Positions 15,001 to 26,309 of a DNA stretch of 64,000 bases are shown in pieces. Origin of the DNA: Yamagishiella unicocca (Eukaryota; Chlorophyta; Chlorophyceae; Chlamydomonadales; Volvocaceae); the NCBI GenBank assembly GCA_003116995.1, contig BDSL01000085.1, positions 62,001 to 126,000 of the forward strand, given 5' to 3'. The notes beneath the pieces were generated by a model, which saw only the letters and a list, made by a program, of their open reading frames with translations, had not been told where the DNA came from and did no database searches. Position numbers and translations under genes: made by a program. Numbering within the stretch: position 1 is the stretch's first letter; each line of letters opens with the position of its first letter.

Positions 15001-18000
15001 CTCCGGCGGCGGCTGCACGACGTCCAGGTACTGCGCGGGCAGGCTGTGTGCGAGTTTCCTCGCTGCCCACCACGCCTGCAGCACCTCTGCTTGCTGCTCG
15101 AGGGACGGCAGGTGCGTCAGGAACGTGAAGCGCGCCGCCCACAGTGCTGCCAGCTCCAAATCGTGGCTGCCCGGTTGCTGCACGTCGCCACCTCTGGCAC
15201 TCCGCTGCGCGCCGTACAGCCGTGCCGCCAGCACAGCCCACGCCAGCAGCGCGCGCAGGTCCTCGCCGCGCCGGGCCCACTGCGGGCTGCTTGCTACCGC
15301 ACTGCGCAGCTCGAACACCAAGTCAGCGAACGCCGTGGCCACAGATATGTCGGCTGACGGCACGGCGGCGCAGGCAAACTGCCGTACGACGAGCGCCCGC
15401 AGCTCGCCGTCGGAGTACGGCGAGACATGTATCTCAGTGAAGCGAGATCTTGTGGCCGGGCTGACCTTGCTGCCGCTGCCCGAATGCATGGTGGCAAACA
15501 CCTGAGTTCCATGTGGAATCGCCAACACGCGGCCACCAGACGCGCCGCCAGCGACGTCCTCGGCCACCGCGAAAGTGCGCTCGGTCTCTAGCAGCGGGTT
15601 GATCCGTTCAGTCACCGCCTGGCTCGGCTGGTCGTAATCCTCCATGAGCACAGGCCGGCCCAGCTTGGCGGCGGCGGTCACCGGGCCATCGACGAAGAAG
15701 AAGCTAGGTCGGGAAAGCACAGCGGCCGCATCGCCGCCACTGCTGCCAGCCGCTGCGTTGGCTGCAGCCACGGCAGTCAAGATGGCCTGCCACACCTCCT
15801 GCATACGGTTCATCAACGTGCCCAGCTCATCGTCGGGCTGCCGCAACGCGTCGGACACTCGCCGGAGCAGCTGCTGGCACGCGACCATCGCCTGGTGCAG
15901 CTCCTGCGGCAGCTGGAACGGCGCCAAGGTGGAAGCAGGCTGGAGCTGGTGGCGGTACGTAAGGCTGCCCTGCAACTGAGCCAGCTGCCGAGCCAGGTCA
16001 GCCGTCGTGTGCGCCGGCTCGTCCGCGGCCGTGGCTACCGGAGCTGCAGCTGGCAAGGCAGCTTGGTGCCCAACGGCCGTAAGGAGAGGCGCCGATGTTG
16101 GCGCGGCACTACTGTCGTCGCGGTTGCTGTTGCTGCTCCTGCTGGTTATGCTGCTCCTGCTGCTGCTGCTAGTGAGGCTCTGCTGCGCCGATGCCGACAT
16201 GGCTGGGGCGTTGCTTTGGTCGCCTTGGGCATCCAAGTGCAGGGCATCCAAGTGCAGGGCAGCCAAGCGGCGGCGCGCGGCGCATAATCCCTCATCGCTG
16301 CTGCTGCTACTATCGCTCTCGCTGTCGGAGGAATCATCCCTGCTACTGCTCTTGCTGCCGCCACTGCTCATGCCGCCACCACCCACTCCGCAGCCCCAGG
16401 CTGTGGCGACGGGCTCCTGGACGCTCCCGCCGCCCTGCGCCTGCCGCGTGCCGCCGTGCAGCCACTGCTCCAGCATAGCCTCATCGTCGCTGGTTTCAGC
16501 GCTGGCGTGGCTGCCATCCTGGTCCTCCTTGCCAACGAAATCCCAGCTGGCATGCGATCCGAAGCCGCTGCTGCCTGCGCGAGCAGCAAACCGGCGATCG
16601 AACGCCGCTGCGTCTTGCAGCAGCTCCGGAACCTCCATCTCCAGCTGCCGCTGAGCCCCCTTGTGCACTTCGGAGCTCAGCGCGTCGAGGTGCCGACCCC
16701 AAGCTGATGGCTCTACTTTATCACGTCCGCTGCTACTGCTGCTGCTGTCATCGCTGCTGTCGTTGCTGCTGTCATCAGAACTGGCGTTGCCAAGCCCGCT
16801 GGCAGATCGCTTGAAGCCCAGGTTAGCAGCCGAGCCGCCTCCCACGCTGCCGGCAACACGAGCCGCAATAGGCACCTTACCCTGCTGTTGCGGCTTCTGA
16901 CGAGCCAGCCTCCCCAGCCAATCTCCCAGCTGCAGCTCGCCCTTCTTTGCAGCCGGCCGGAGCTGTTCGGGAATCAGCCGCTCTAAGGCTCCCTGGTCCT
17001 GCTTTTGCTCGTGCCATTTTGAGATACTCCCGCTGTGCTTCTGGGCCGAGAGCAGGGCTGAGACGCGGACGTGTGCATCAGTAGCGATGCCCGGTAGTTC
17101 CTGCGGAGGGTTTGCACGCGGAGGAGCAGTTGAGGTTGGCGCCGTTTGGATGGGAGCGATAGCGAATTTCTTACGAAGCAGCTCCGGGATGCTAATTACA
17201 GATAAGCATACGGTCCTCGACCGCGGAGCCGTCGCGACGCCTCGAGCCCTTCCCTCGGACAAAGGCCACGTTGGCGTTTGACCTACGGTCTTTGACCCGT
17301 CTGCCCTTCATCCGTGCCCGTTCGTGACCCGTGGCCCCAGGAGCGCATACCTTCAGCAGCTCCACGCACGAGAAGGGCTTCAGCTGGCCTACCAGGTCCG
17401 ACGCCTCAGTCTCTGCACATCACATCACAGCCCGCAGCGGAACGAAAATTTCATGGAGGAAGTTGACGTCAGGTAGGCCCACGCCGCAAGACCACGCCAA
17501 TAGCTGGTAGTCCACAGCCGCCAACGCACAATCACGAGGATGACACATGGCAATTTTTTGTGTGCGAACACAAAAAGTTCCTATTTCTAATTTCGCCGTC
17601 CGCACGCGCAGCCTCACCCGATGTAAGGTGCTCCACGAGCAGCTCCTCTCGCCGTCCGGCAATGTCGCACCAGGAGAGCACCACCTCCGACTTGCAGGAT
17701 GTCGGGCCGGACAGAAGGATTGGCTCTTGGCACGCCGCCGCCAGGGCTACCTGCACCAGGTGGCGCTGAAACGTCGCGGGCACGGTGTCGCCCGAGGCCT
17801 GGGGGGACGTGCCCCACCAGCCGCGGCGGCTTTTGATTTGCCTCCACTGTGGGCTGCGGCTGAGGTCCGCTCCAGGCACTTGCAGCGTAACCAGGCTGTC
17901 GCTGAAGATGACGGTGTCGCCCCTTTGCACAATTGTGTATGACATGCTGGGCATGCGATCCTTGAGACCGTTCCAATGGGTGACGCTGGCCAGCTTGCAC

Positions 18001-21000
18001 TCAACCGTTGCGGCGGCCTCCGACCCGGGGGCCACTTTACTGGTAAGGAGGCTGGCAGCAGCATCTGGGAGCGCGGCACCAAAGCGCCTGGCCCGGATCT
18101 GGATCTTGATGATCTCGCGCATGGTGATGCGCGCGGGGGTGTCCCTGAGCGAAAAGTACAGCTCCGACAGCTGCTCGGCTTCCATTTTACTTACGGGCCT
18201 GCATGCGTGGCAAACGGGATGTGGCGGCACAAGGGAAGGCACATCGGCGCCCAGAGTCAGTCGGAGAAGAAAGGGAGGAACGAAGGTTCACGGCTGCTGC
18301 GCGCAGCTTCAAGTGACATACGGTTGTTCGCCTTGCCGGCAGCCTGCATGCGCTTACAACCGGCCCGCACCTCGTGAACACGCACCACCATTACCCGCAC
18401 TTACCAACTGACATCGGTGGCTGCCAGCAACCTGCTCCGGCGGAAAATTATTGTAGGCAACTCCTCCCTAGCAAAGTCCGGCACCTGGACCTCCACCAGG
18501 CGGCTACGCAGCGACAGCGGCAGCGCCTGCCGGCCCACGTACTGCCGCGCCCCGTTCTGCGTGGCCACGAAGCAGAAGCCCGCCGCCGCGTGCTGCACTA
18601 CCTCCGTGCCCGGCACCTGCACGAAGCCCAGGCCCTCCAGCAGAGGGTTCAACAGCGCCAGGACGCTAGGCGGCGCGAGGTTGAGCTCATCCGCCAGGAA
18701 CCAGCAGCCCAGCCTGAGCGCTTGCAACAGCGGGCCCTCACAGTACGTGCAGCCGCCGCCGGCAGCAGGCATGAAGGTGCCCAGGTAGTCCTTGACCGTG
18801 GTGCTCTCCGAGTTGTTGACGCGCAGAACCCGCTGGCCGCGGCTGTGGGCAAGCTCCACAACCAGTGACGTCTTGCCCACTGCGGCAGGGCCCTCCAGCA
18901 GCACTGGCTGCCCAGCATCCAGGCACGTGCTCAGCGCGGCGGCGTGCACCCGGCGGGATGGCGTCAGCACGTGTCCATGCAGAGTGGAGGTGCCGTCGGT
19001 GTCGCCGCTGAGCCCCAGGGCTGTGTCTAGCAGGCCGCCGGGGCGCCCGATGTCCTGCAGCTCGGCGCCCGGCGGCAGGTGCGGCTGCAGCAGCAGCTGC
19101 ACCGCGTCCGCCAGCCGCTCTGCCACGTGCGCGACCATGCTCGTGGCGCCCAGGGTAACACAGTACGCGGCCCACAGAGCCTGTGCAGAGCAGATGCGCC
19201 ACTTCACTGCCAGCTGGTGAGCTAGGTCCACCACCCGGACCAGAGACCGCAGAGTCGCCCCCGGCATGCCGCGGACCTCCCGCCGCAGCAGCACGCACAG
19301 CTCCACGCTGAGCTGCACGGCGTCGGTATCACCGCAACTACCGCCACCGCCGCCGCCACCACCGCCCATGAGCACCGTGCAGATCTGCTGCACCTCCGCC
19401 CGGAACTCCTGCTCGCCGGTGTCAGTCATCGCGTCCGGTAGATGCACCGCGGAGAACCGGTTGGCGAGCGCCGGCGACAGCTCCTCGCCCTGCGCGCCCA
19501 GTTGCGCGCTGCCGTGCAGCCGCGGCGGCGTGAAGGTGGCCAGGAAGCGGAAGCCTGGGTGTACACTGGTCGCCTGCGTGTCACCGCGCTCCGTCAGAAC
19601 CCACACGGGCGGGCCCTCAAGCAGTGGATTGATCCGTTCCAGAACGGTTGCGTCGGCGACGCCCAGGTTGTCCACAAGGAGGGTGTGGCCGCCGCGGCAG
19701 GCACGCGTCGCAGCGCCATCAGCCCATGCAACGGTTGCAGTGCCGCCGTCAGCCGGCAGATATTGGCCCACCAGCTCACAGGGCTCGGATTCTGAGAGGG
19801 CAGCCAGGGAAGGGTGAAGCGCCCGCCGGTCAGCAGACCGTGCCACAGCCAAAAGATAAAAGGGGGTAGCGAAATATAGCCGAGCGCACAACCTTGCTTG
19901 TAGAAGGACTGGCAAGGAGACATCCGGCGCGGCGGACACCTTTCGAGGATCACAGGCAATCGCATAGAGACTCATAGATGGCGAGGCCGACAAGCAAGCG
20001 CCCCAAGTACATAATGTCCGCCGCCGCCGTCGGTGCCAAAATCGTGCATCCACCATCGGCGGCGGCCCCAAAACACATGCTTCCTCGTTGGCGGTCTCAC
20101 CTGGGGTCAGGCTGGCGTACTGTAGCGGCTCGTCGCCCCGGATAGCGACCAGCGCGCGCAGGCACTCGGACTTGCCACAGCCGTCGGCCCCCGTCAACAG
20201 CACCGGCTCAGCGGCGGTCAAGGCAGGCAGCAGCAGTGTCCACGCGCGCAAGGCCCGTTCGGTGGCAGCGAAGGGCCGTTGCAGGCCGGGTTGCCCCTCC
20301 AGGAGCTCCAGGGACAAGCTTGGCGCCAGCTCTGCTGCCTCCCCACTGGGACCTGCCTGAGAGCAGGCCGCCGCCAGCCCCCTCTCGAAGATATTCAGTA
20401 CTTTGGCCCTGGCGTGTGGGCCCCGGAGCTGAGCCGCATACAGCAATAGGCCCTTCTGGAAGAAAGCGGCGACGGCATAGGCGCCACCGCCGCCGCTGCT
20501 GCTGCCGCCAGTCGCCGACTCGGCTGCTGCCCGCGTGCCCTGCTCGGCCCACTGCCGCCACAACTCACGCCACGGCATGCTGTACACGCCGTACCGCGCG
20601 ATGAAATCTGGTTCCCGCAGCAGCGCACGGACTTCCTTGTGCGTTTGCACGGCGGCACACTGAATGCGCGCCTGCGCCAGCCACTGCACGGCGTCAACTG
20701 CACCAGATGGGCCCTCCCTAGGCAGCTCTGCAACGATTGCCGCCAGGCAGTTGCTGCGCTCCCGGGCCGCCAGCTCCTCCAGCACAACACCCTCATCACT
20801 GTCGTCTGGCCCCGACTGCAGGTGCCCTTCGGCGCGGACCCGGGTGAGTTCCCGCATCACAGCTTCCAAGGAGCACCCAGATGATGCAGCTCGCGCGAAT
20901 CCGTTAAAGTACATGTAGGACCGATTCGCGTGATCTGGATCCGGCAGCAGCCCCACCATTGAATTCTGCGCCTCCGTAGTCCTGAGCCGCGCGACGTACA

Positions 21001-24000
21001 CGACAAACGCAGACTCCGTCAGAATGCGTTGAAGGGCTGGCGTCGACTCACGCTGCGACATGAGCTGCCCTTGGTTGCCAGCTAAGCGGGGAGCAATGGC
21101 AGCCGCCCACTTGAGCAGCTCACGGATGGTGACAGCAGCGTACGGCGCCGAGGCCTGCACCAAGCGCCCAGGAGCAACGCTCAGGAAGACCGGCAACCCA
21201 CAATGAGCACATCGTGATGGCAATACACGCAAACCACTAATGGTTGTTTGAGTCGATGGGGTGGAGCCTTCGTCAACATGCAGCAGCCCGGGATGCAAAT
21301 GCAAGAGGTTCAGAAGCTAGCTTTTTTTCCTGGATCCCTTGGATTGGGCGTAGTACAATGCACGAGGGCTATAACTGTAATGCAAATGTATTACGCATAC
21401 CCTGGCAAACACGACACGAATGCGTCACGGCACTTCCTCTTTGCTCGGCCACTTGTCAAGCCCGTCCGCGACCCTACCTGAGAGATCGCTGCAACGGCCA
21501 CATGAACTTTGAGCATCTCGGTCGCGCAAACGTCGGCCAGGACACCTTCAACGCCAGCCTGACGCAGCACGGCTCCAACCACCTTCGGTACGACATGAAC
21601 GACAGCGGTGGAGCCGTTACGACATGAATGGCTAGAGGGAGATGCGCGTCAGGTGCCTAAGGTGGGACATTCTATGCACGCAAATGTAGCTCAAATGCAG
21701 ATAATTGTCCACCCAGGCTACTTAGCATAAATCACGCTGCCATGCAACGCAACAGAGGGCTGGAGGCCGCTGCCGCACTGACCTCCTGCCACTCCGCCTT
21801 GGGTAGCCCCTGGAAGGTTGCGGGTTGGAATCGGCTGAGGAAGGACGGAGACAGACGCTCACGCTTGTCCTTGAAGTGCCCTGAGCACGGCAAGTGTAGG
21901 CATGAGCACAACAGGGGCCATTACCGGCGCGCGTAAAACGATTCAAAACAACAATCGGCCGCAGTTCACTCGGCGAAGAGCGTTGACCATGAGCGGAGAG
22001 ACGGCGTGATAAACGATCAGAAGAACACCTCGCTTTGCTTATCGCGGATCACCGCGCGGGTACGCCATGTTGGATCATCTCGCATGGCGTCCACGAATTC
22101 CAAGGTACTCAACCCTCACTCACCAGTCCCGGGGTTCTGCGTAGCAAACAGCCGGAACTCGGGGTGCCGCTTGATCGACATGACGCTGTCCAGCGCGGAG
22201 CCCTGGTTCCGGAGCTCCAGGGTGCCGAAATCAAGGGCCTGCTCCATCGCCTGCAGCCCAATGTGTCGTACAGGCGCGGCGCAGCGAGGCGTCACACCCA
22301 TGTCATCCCAACGGTGAGCCAGTGACAGCGACCCCATGCAGGTACTAGTCCGCACTTTCCAACTAGTCACATGTGGACTCCGCAAAGCCAGCCCATTCCT
22401 AAGGGCACCACCAAACGCATTGCAGCCCGAACGCCCCGCCATATGCAACTACTGCACTCCATGCACAGTAGTCGCGCGAGCGGCGGATACTACGCAAACT
22501 GCAAGCAGGTATGGCATTCATCCGTCAACCCACCTGCAGCACGTTGTCCGGCGCCAGGTTAAGCTCATCCAGCAGCAGCCAGTGGCCGTCACGGAAGGCC
22601 TTGGCGAAGGGCTGCAGCTCCATTTCCAGGGACTCCTCCCCTGTGGTGGGGTCCGGCCTCAGCACCAGGCGCGCCATTAGGTCCTCGATGGACACCTGCA
22701 CATTGGGAGGTACGGCAGCCGCCAAGCCACACGACAACTTAAAAAAAGCTTCGCGCGAAAAGCGACCCGAGTTCGCGAGAAATGCCTGGCGTTCGTCACA
22801 CCGATAGCAGCAGCCGAACATAACCCGAGGAGCGAGCTAACATATACCACGATTGCTGTAGCTCAAACGCGTGGCGTGCATTTCTACGCAACCATTGGCC
22901 GCGCCCTTGCCCCACGGACCTTGGCGCTGAGGTTGAAACGGATGAGCTCCCGCCCCAGGCTCCCAGCCACGTGAGCGACACTGGCCGTCTTGCCGACACC
23001 GGTATCACCACTGAGCAGCAGTGGTCTCCCCGACTCCGCAGCCTCCTGGATGAGCCGCAGGTTCTTGACGGTGGTATCGGTCAGCACGAGCCCGTGGGCC
23101 TTGGCGCCCTGCTGTCCTTCACCGACGCCGTCAATGGAGGAATTCCAGGCGGCGCCACCTCTGCTCTTCCGTGAACCGCCACCGCCAGCAGTGCCTCCAG
23201 ACGCCGCCGCCAACAGCCGCTGCACCATCGCGTGCGCCAAATCGAAGTCCTCGCCGCAGACTGCCGGGACCCGCCCGTGAGCCCTCTTCGCCACCTCCGC
23301 GCAAAGAAACGTGTCGCTCACTGCCGGCCACAGCGGCCCGCCACACGCGCCAGACCCGCTGCTGTATGCTGCCCCTGCAAACCCCGGCCTGAATGGCCTC
23401 TGCAACGCCCGCCGGTCTTCTTCACTCAGCTGCAGCATAACGCCCAGCAACTCGCAGCAGCAGGCTCCGGCTTCGGGGTCTGCAGTCTCAGCCAGGAGGC
23501 GCACCAGCCCCGGCAGACAGGTGAAGTAGCGCTGCCGCACATGGGTGGCCGCAGCGGCAGCACTCCGGCCGCTAGCAGCCTGTGCCTCGCCGGCAGCCGC
23601 CTCATGGCGCGTCAGCACCCGCGCCATCGCCTCCAGGTGCTGCAGCACTTGGGAAGATTCCCTAGAGTCAGCTGCTGCCGCCGTTTCGGCGGGGTCGTGC
23701 TGCGGATCTAGCTGATTTCCATAGCCGTCCACGACGGCCGTCAGGTACTTTGCGCAGACCGGGATTTCGCCGGCGCCGTCATCGGCTGCGGCAGTCACCA
23801 CGGAGGCCCACGCCTCCAGCTCCAGCGCCCCCAGAGGAGCAGCCATGACCGCCGGCAGGTGCTGCTCAGTTAGCAGGTCCTTGACCGCACCGCACACAAT
23901 GGCGGGCAGCGTCCGCAGAGCTGTCGCACTCCCCGGCACGGGTGTGGCCGCTGACGGCAGGATGCTGGCGCCGCAGAGCCGCATGAGCAGCGGGACCGCG

Positions 24001-26273
24001 GCCTCTTTCCAGCTTAATGGCCAATCTGGGTCGGAGAGGATTTGGCGCAGCGCGCCCAGCGCGACCCCCTGCTCATAGCCCAGGAGTGCCCTGCGCAGCG
24101 CAAAGGCCCTGGGGCCAGCGGACATCCCACCCAAAGCCTGGAGCGCCGCTGGCGCCCGTCCTTGGGCGGCAGCGGGGCCAAGGGTAGCGATGCTGGAGAG
24201 CACTGCCGCCACGTCCCGCGCTAGCTGTTCCACCACCCTCGTTGCGCTGCCCACGTGGCCAGTACACCTCTCATGCAAAGCGTCAACTACAGCCCTGCCG
24301 CGTGACACTGCGGCTTCCATGGACATCGCCAGGTCCTGCAGCTCCACAACGGCCTCGAAGGCGCCGCCCTCAGTCGCGCTGTTGCACGCTGCTGATGCCC
24401 TGTCCCCAAGCGCCCGCAGCAGCACAGCCAGTAGCTTGGCCTGAGCTTGCGGTGGCGCAGAAGGCGCCGCAATGGTCGCCGCGCGTTGCAGGCAGCTCAG
24501 CAGCATGGCTGCAGGGTTGGCTGGTGGCGACTGTTGCGCTGCCTTGCTGCACAGGGGCCACGGACTCGAAGCTGCCCCACACAGCCCTAGCAGAGCGTCC
24601 CAGGTGGGCAGGTCAAGTGAGTCCAAGGCTGCTGCAGGACTGCCCCACAACGAGCTGAGGAGCAGGACGAGGGTGTACTCGCCGACCGCACCACCTGTAG
24701 CTCTGACGGAAGGGCCCGTGGCGGAGGAGCCCTGTCCTGAGCCCACAAGGGCGCCCAGCAGCAGTTTGCTCCACTCGGCGTGGAAGGCGTCATCCTGTGC
24801 CAGCCACAGCAGCTGAAGCGACTCCCGTGGCGGCAGTACACCACTTGGCTGAAGCGTCTGAGCCGACGGTCCCGTCAAAAGGCAACCGTAATGATTCGCG
24901 GCCGCGACGGATAGGAATTTCTCCGCAGAGCGGCTGGTAAGGATCTCGGACAACACAAAGGCGGCTGCTGGCGGGCATGTGCCGCTCAGGAGCGGCAGTA
25001 GATCCTTAACGAAGCAGTCAATGATGTGCTGGCGGCGAACAGACCGCATCGCTCCGACTTCTGCGGCAATGCTGCGCAGCTGCTGCAAGGCCTCGGCCAG
25101 GCTACGAAGCGCACTGGCCATTGGTGCCGCCAACCCCTCCATTGCTGGCATTGCGTCGCCACCGTCACCTCCACCAGTGTCCGCCGCTGCCCGCGCACCC
25201 TGAACCGCTGGCTGGAGAGTGTTCAACGCTGCATGGAGCAGAGGCCACACATCATCACTGCGCTCCAGCTGCCCCGAGTCGCTGACGCTGGTTGTGGTGC
25301 CGTCCGACCAGATAACGGCAGCTCGGGCCATGGACGGCCAGCTCGGCAACCGGTAACTCAGAGACCGCTTGTACATGGCGCTGACCTTTATCCCGGATCC
25401 TCCCTGTAACTCCACAACCACCCGCGGGTCGAGCCACAGCCGCCAAGCCGGCGTCCAGTCGACGCCGGTGAGCGAGGCACTCACGATTGGCTGCACATTA
25501 GCTGCAGTGCAGCTGAGCAACTGACAGGCAAGCCACGCGGCCGCGTCCCGAGCTCTCGCGCGAGTGTCGCCGCACCGAGCGAGGACAGTCCGTACCTCTG
25601 CCGCCGCTGCGTCAGATTCCTTGTTGTCGCCGCCAACATCACTGCCACCACCACCGCCGCTGCTGCGGTGGCGGCGGCGCGCCTGCAGCAGCCAGCTGAC
25701 CAACAGCGCCAGAGTGTCCAGCATGCGCACAAGGTACGGCAGCACCAGCGGCTCGGCCTCAAGCGTGCGGTGCATGCCGAGGTCCTTGTGCTGGAACGGC
25801 GGCCATTTGGGAGCGGGGCCGCCGAGCTGACGGTCGGTTTCACGCACAACCTTGTGGGCAGCCTTGCGCTGCTTCTCGTCCGCGCTACGCATCCAGAACG
25901 GGTACTCGGTCAAAGTACAGATGGTGTGAAGCGTCTGAGACATGAACTGCGCGTGAGAAGGCGCGGCGCGGGAGGCGCGCTCCACCCAGTGAAGGAACTC
26001 CACTACTGCAAGCTGCACGTTGAGCGCCGCAGCAGCACGGGCCACATTGGGCGCCGTGGCGCCGGCCGCCACGCCGGGTTTGTTAAGGAGTCCGGGGTCG
26101 AGGACACGTGCTGCGGCGGGCTTGACGATGAGCTCGGTGATGCAAAGCAGGTCGTCATCGGTGAGCAGGGAAGCGGTGTACGATTCATCGCTCAGCTTGT
26201 ACAGGGCGCGGCAGGCCTTGCTTGACACCTTATCCAAATGAGATGTGGGTTTGTCGAAAGCGTCCAGAAACGC
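1..26273 (-). CDS. Giant six-module AAA+ ATPase of the midasin (MDN1/Rea1) type, 3' end outside window
   Basis: Six AAA modules follow one another in a single direction, each with a recognisable P-loop and/or Walker B and sensor segment, connected by long open exons. Module order and module-specific details match midasin: module 3 has ADELNLAP then FVATQN, module 4 has a SRFTEIHV stretch, module 5 has LLDELNLA then MNP and GGGRNQLPRS, and module 6 has FEWVDAPLVQA then LLDNVN. Midasin remodels pre-60S particles in nucleolus and nucleoplasm and ends in a MIDAS domain, which would lie left of position 1 and is not visible. More than 6,000 residues are already encoded, longer than usual for midasin. 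The first credible acceptor is a CAG just before 26,273; any earlier exon with the start codon was not found. Exon ends are approximate. Membership of the family is well supported; strict orthology is not. Confidence 0.78.
8651..8683. repeat. Short direct repeat in an intron
   Basis: The 16-base string ATTACTACAGGATATA occurs twice in a row within an intron of the giant ATPase gene, with slight variation at the end. It has no evident function. Confidence 0.6.
9020..10070. other. Long intron of the giant ATPase gene
   Basis: About 1.05 kb between the exon ending at 10,077 and the exon starting near 9,015. Several short reading frames cross it on both strands but none resembles a known protein. 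I see no nested gene or mobile element. Confidence 0.5.
10077..13100 (-). other. AAA module 5 lid end and AAA module 6
   Basis: An exon near 12,700-13,090 encodes helical lid sequence. Module 6 starts at about 12,295-12,528 with EGDTASGKSALVAELA (Walker A). An exon at about 11,320-12,050 holds a helical insertion, as midasin module 6 also has. A short exon ending at 11,156 encodes LAFEWVDAPLVQAVKNGDW and joins in phase to the exon 10,077-10,898, which opens with VLLDNVNSAPPEAVERLN and continues to NFRLFATCNPRRP. The Asn in LLDNVN is the residue midasin itself has there, a strong family marker. The exon ends at a CGG/GTGAGC donor. Confidence 0.7.
13154..13265. repeat. Imperfect tandem duplication in an intron
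   Basis: ACAGGATGGTGTGC followed by a G-run and a similar tail occurs at about 13,155 and again at about 13,214, giving two diverged copies of roughly 58 bp in the intron between module 5 lid exons. Confidence 0.5.
13517..14374 (-). other. AAA module 5: Walker B and sensor exons
   Basis: The exon starting at 14,374 joins in phase to the module 5 P-loop exon and encodes a strand ending CERINFSAS, then ALRARHWVLLDELNLAAPE (Walker B, near 14,200). The next exon, ending near 13,565 and beginning near 13,920, encodes VRMFATMNPISAGGGRNQLP and RSMAGLFTHVRLSPPS, the sensor 1 and arginine-finger region, followed by a helical lid ending NLRDLIK. These are close in character to midasin module 5. All catalytic positions look intact. 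Confidence 0.7.
14701..18190 (-). other. AAA module 4 with degenerate P-loop and Ser/Asp-rich insertion
   Basis: Near 17,690 the P-loop position reads LLSGPTSCKSE: the glycine before the lysine is Cys, so classical Walker A is lost. A short exon at about 17,350-17,412 supplies EASDLVGQLKPF. The following exon (about 14,701-17,193) carries a long low-complexity insertion of Ser, Asp, Glu and Gly between about 16,100 and 16,800, then VLMEDYD at the Walker B position near 15,640, INPLLETERTF, a VFATMHSG sensor and SRFTEIHV. The same exon ends with the intact module 5 P-loop GHPGIGKTA and a CAG/GTAGGT donor at 14,700. The acidic serine runs are the kind casein kinase 2 often modifies; that is inference. 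Confidence 0.7.
18401..21200 (-). other. AAA module 1 lid, module 2 and module 3
   Basis: Long open exon block. Module 2 has Walker A GADGCGKSE near 20,165-20,205, an ELVGQYLP segment near 19,765, and at the Walker B position LLVDNLGVAD near 19,670, where the usual D-E pair is D-N. Sensor 1 is FRFLATFTP. Module 3 has Walker A GPAAVGKTS near 18,875, Walker B FLADELNLAPPS near 18,690 and sensor FVATQNG near 18,560, all intact. A small intron is likely around 19,800-20,105: it begins at a GTGAGA donor after the strand SLTP and happens to stay in frame, so the uninterrupted reading frame overstates the protein. Confidence 0.7.
21478..22702 (-). other. AAA module 1 core: Walker B and sensor exons
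   Basis: Four short exons complete the first AAA module. Roughly 22,545-22,702 encodes FRDGHWLLLDELNLAPDN, the Walker B helix. Roughly 22,133-22,250 encodes RHPEFRLFATQNPGT, the sensor 1 strand. Roughly 21,797-21,900 encodes LSPSFLSRFQPATF, the arginine-finger-like segment. Roughly 21,478-21,595 encodes a helical piece ending in AVAAISQ before a GTAGGG donor. With the intact P-loop in the preceding exon this module has all visible catalytic elements. Introns between these exons hold nothing else recognisable. Confidence 0.65.
22920..26273 (-). other. N-terminal exon of the giant AAA ATPase, ending in the module 1 P-loop
   Basis: This is one open exon of about 1,100 codons. Most of it is Ala/Leu-rich and looks helical, with no motif I can name, until SGDTGVGKT (Walker A of module 1) near 22,990-23,020. 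Human midasin has only about 300 residues before module 1, so this region is roughly three times longer. The frame has no ATG at its left end; it stays open upstream to a stop at 26,307-26,309, and a CTGACCGACAG acceptor sits just before 26,273. The true start codon is probably in an unrecognised upstream exon. The proposed donor at 22,919 (GTCCGT) is weak. Confidence 0.7.
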
Positions 26274-26309
26274 CTGTCGGTCAGTGGATCCCAGAGGGGT
26301 AAGAGGTCA

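Noticed and set aside
22884..26237. Start codon at 26,237
   Set aside because: The codon there is TTG, not ATG; the frame continues upstream and an acceptor precedes it, so this is an internal exon boundary region.
1..26273. RNF213-type AAA ubiquitin ligase or VWA8
   Set aside because: Walker B segments read LDELNLAP and LLDNVN, and modules 3-6 match midasin in order; no RING motif was seen. VWA8 is much smaller.
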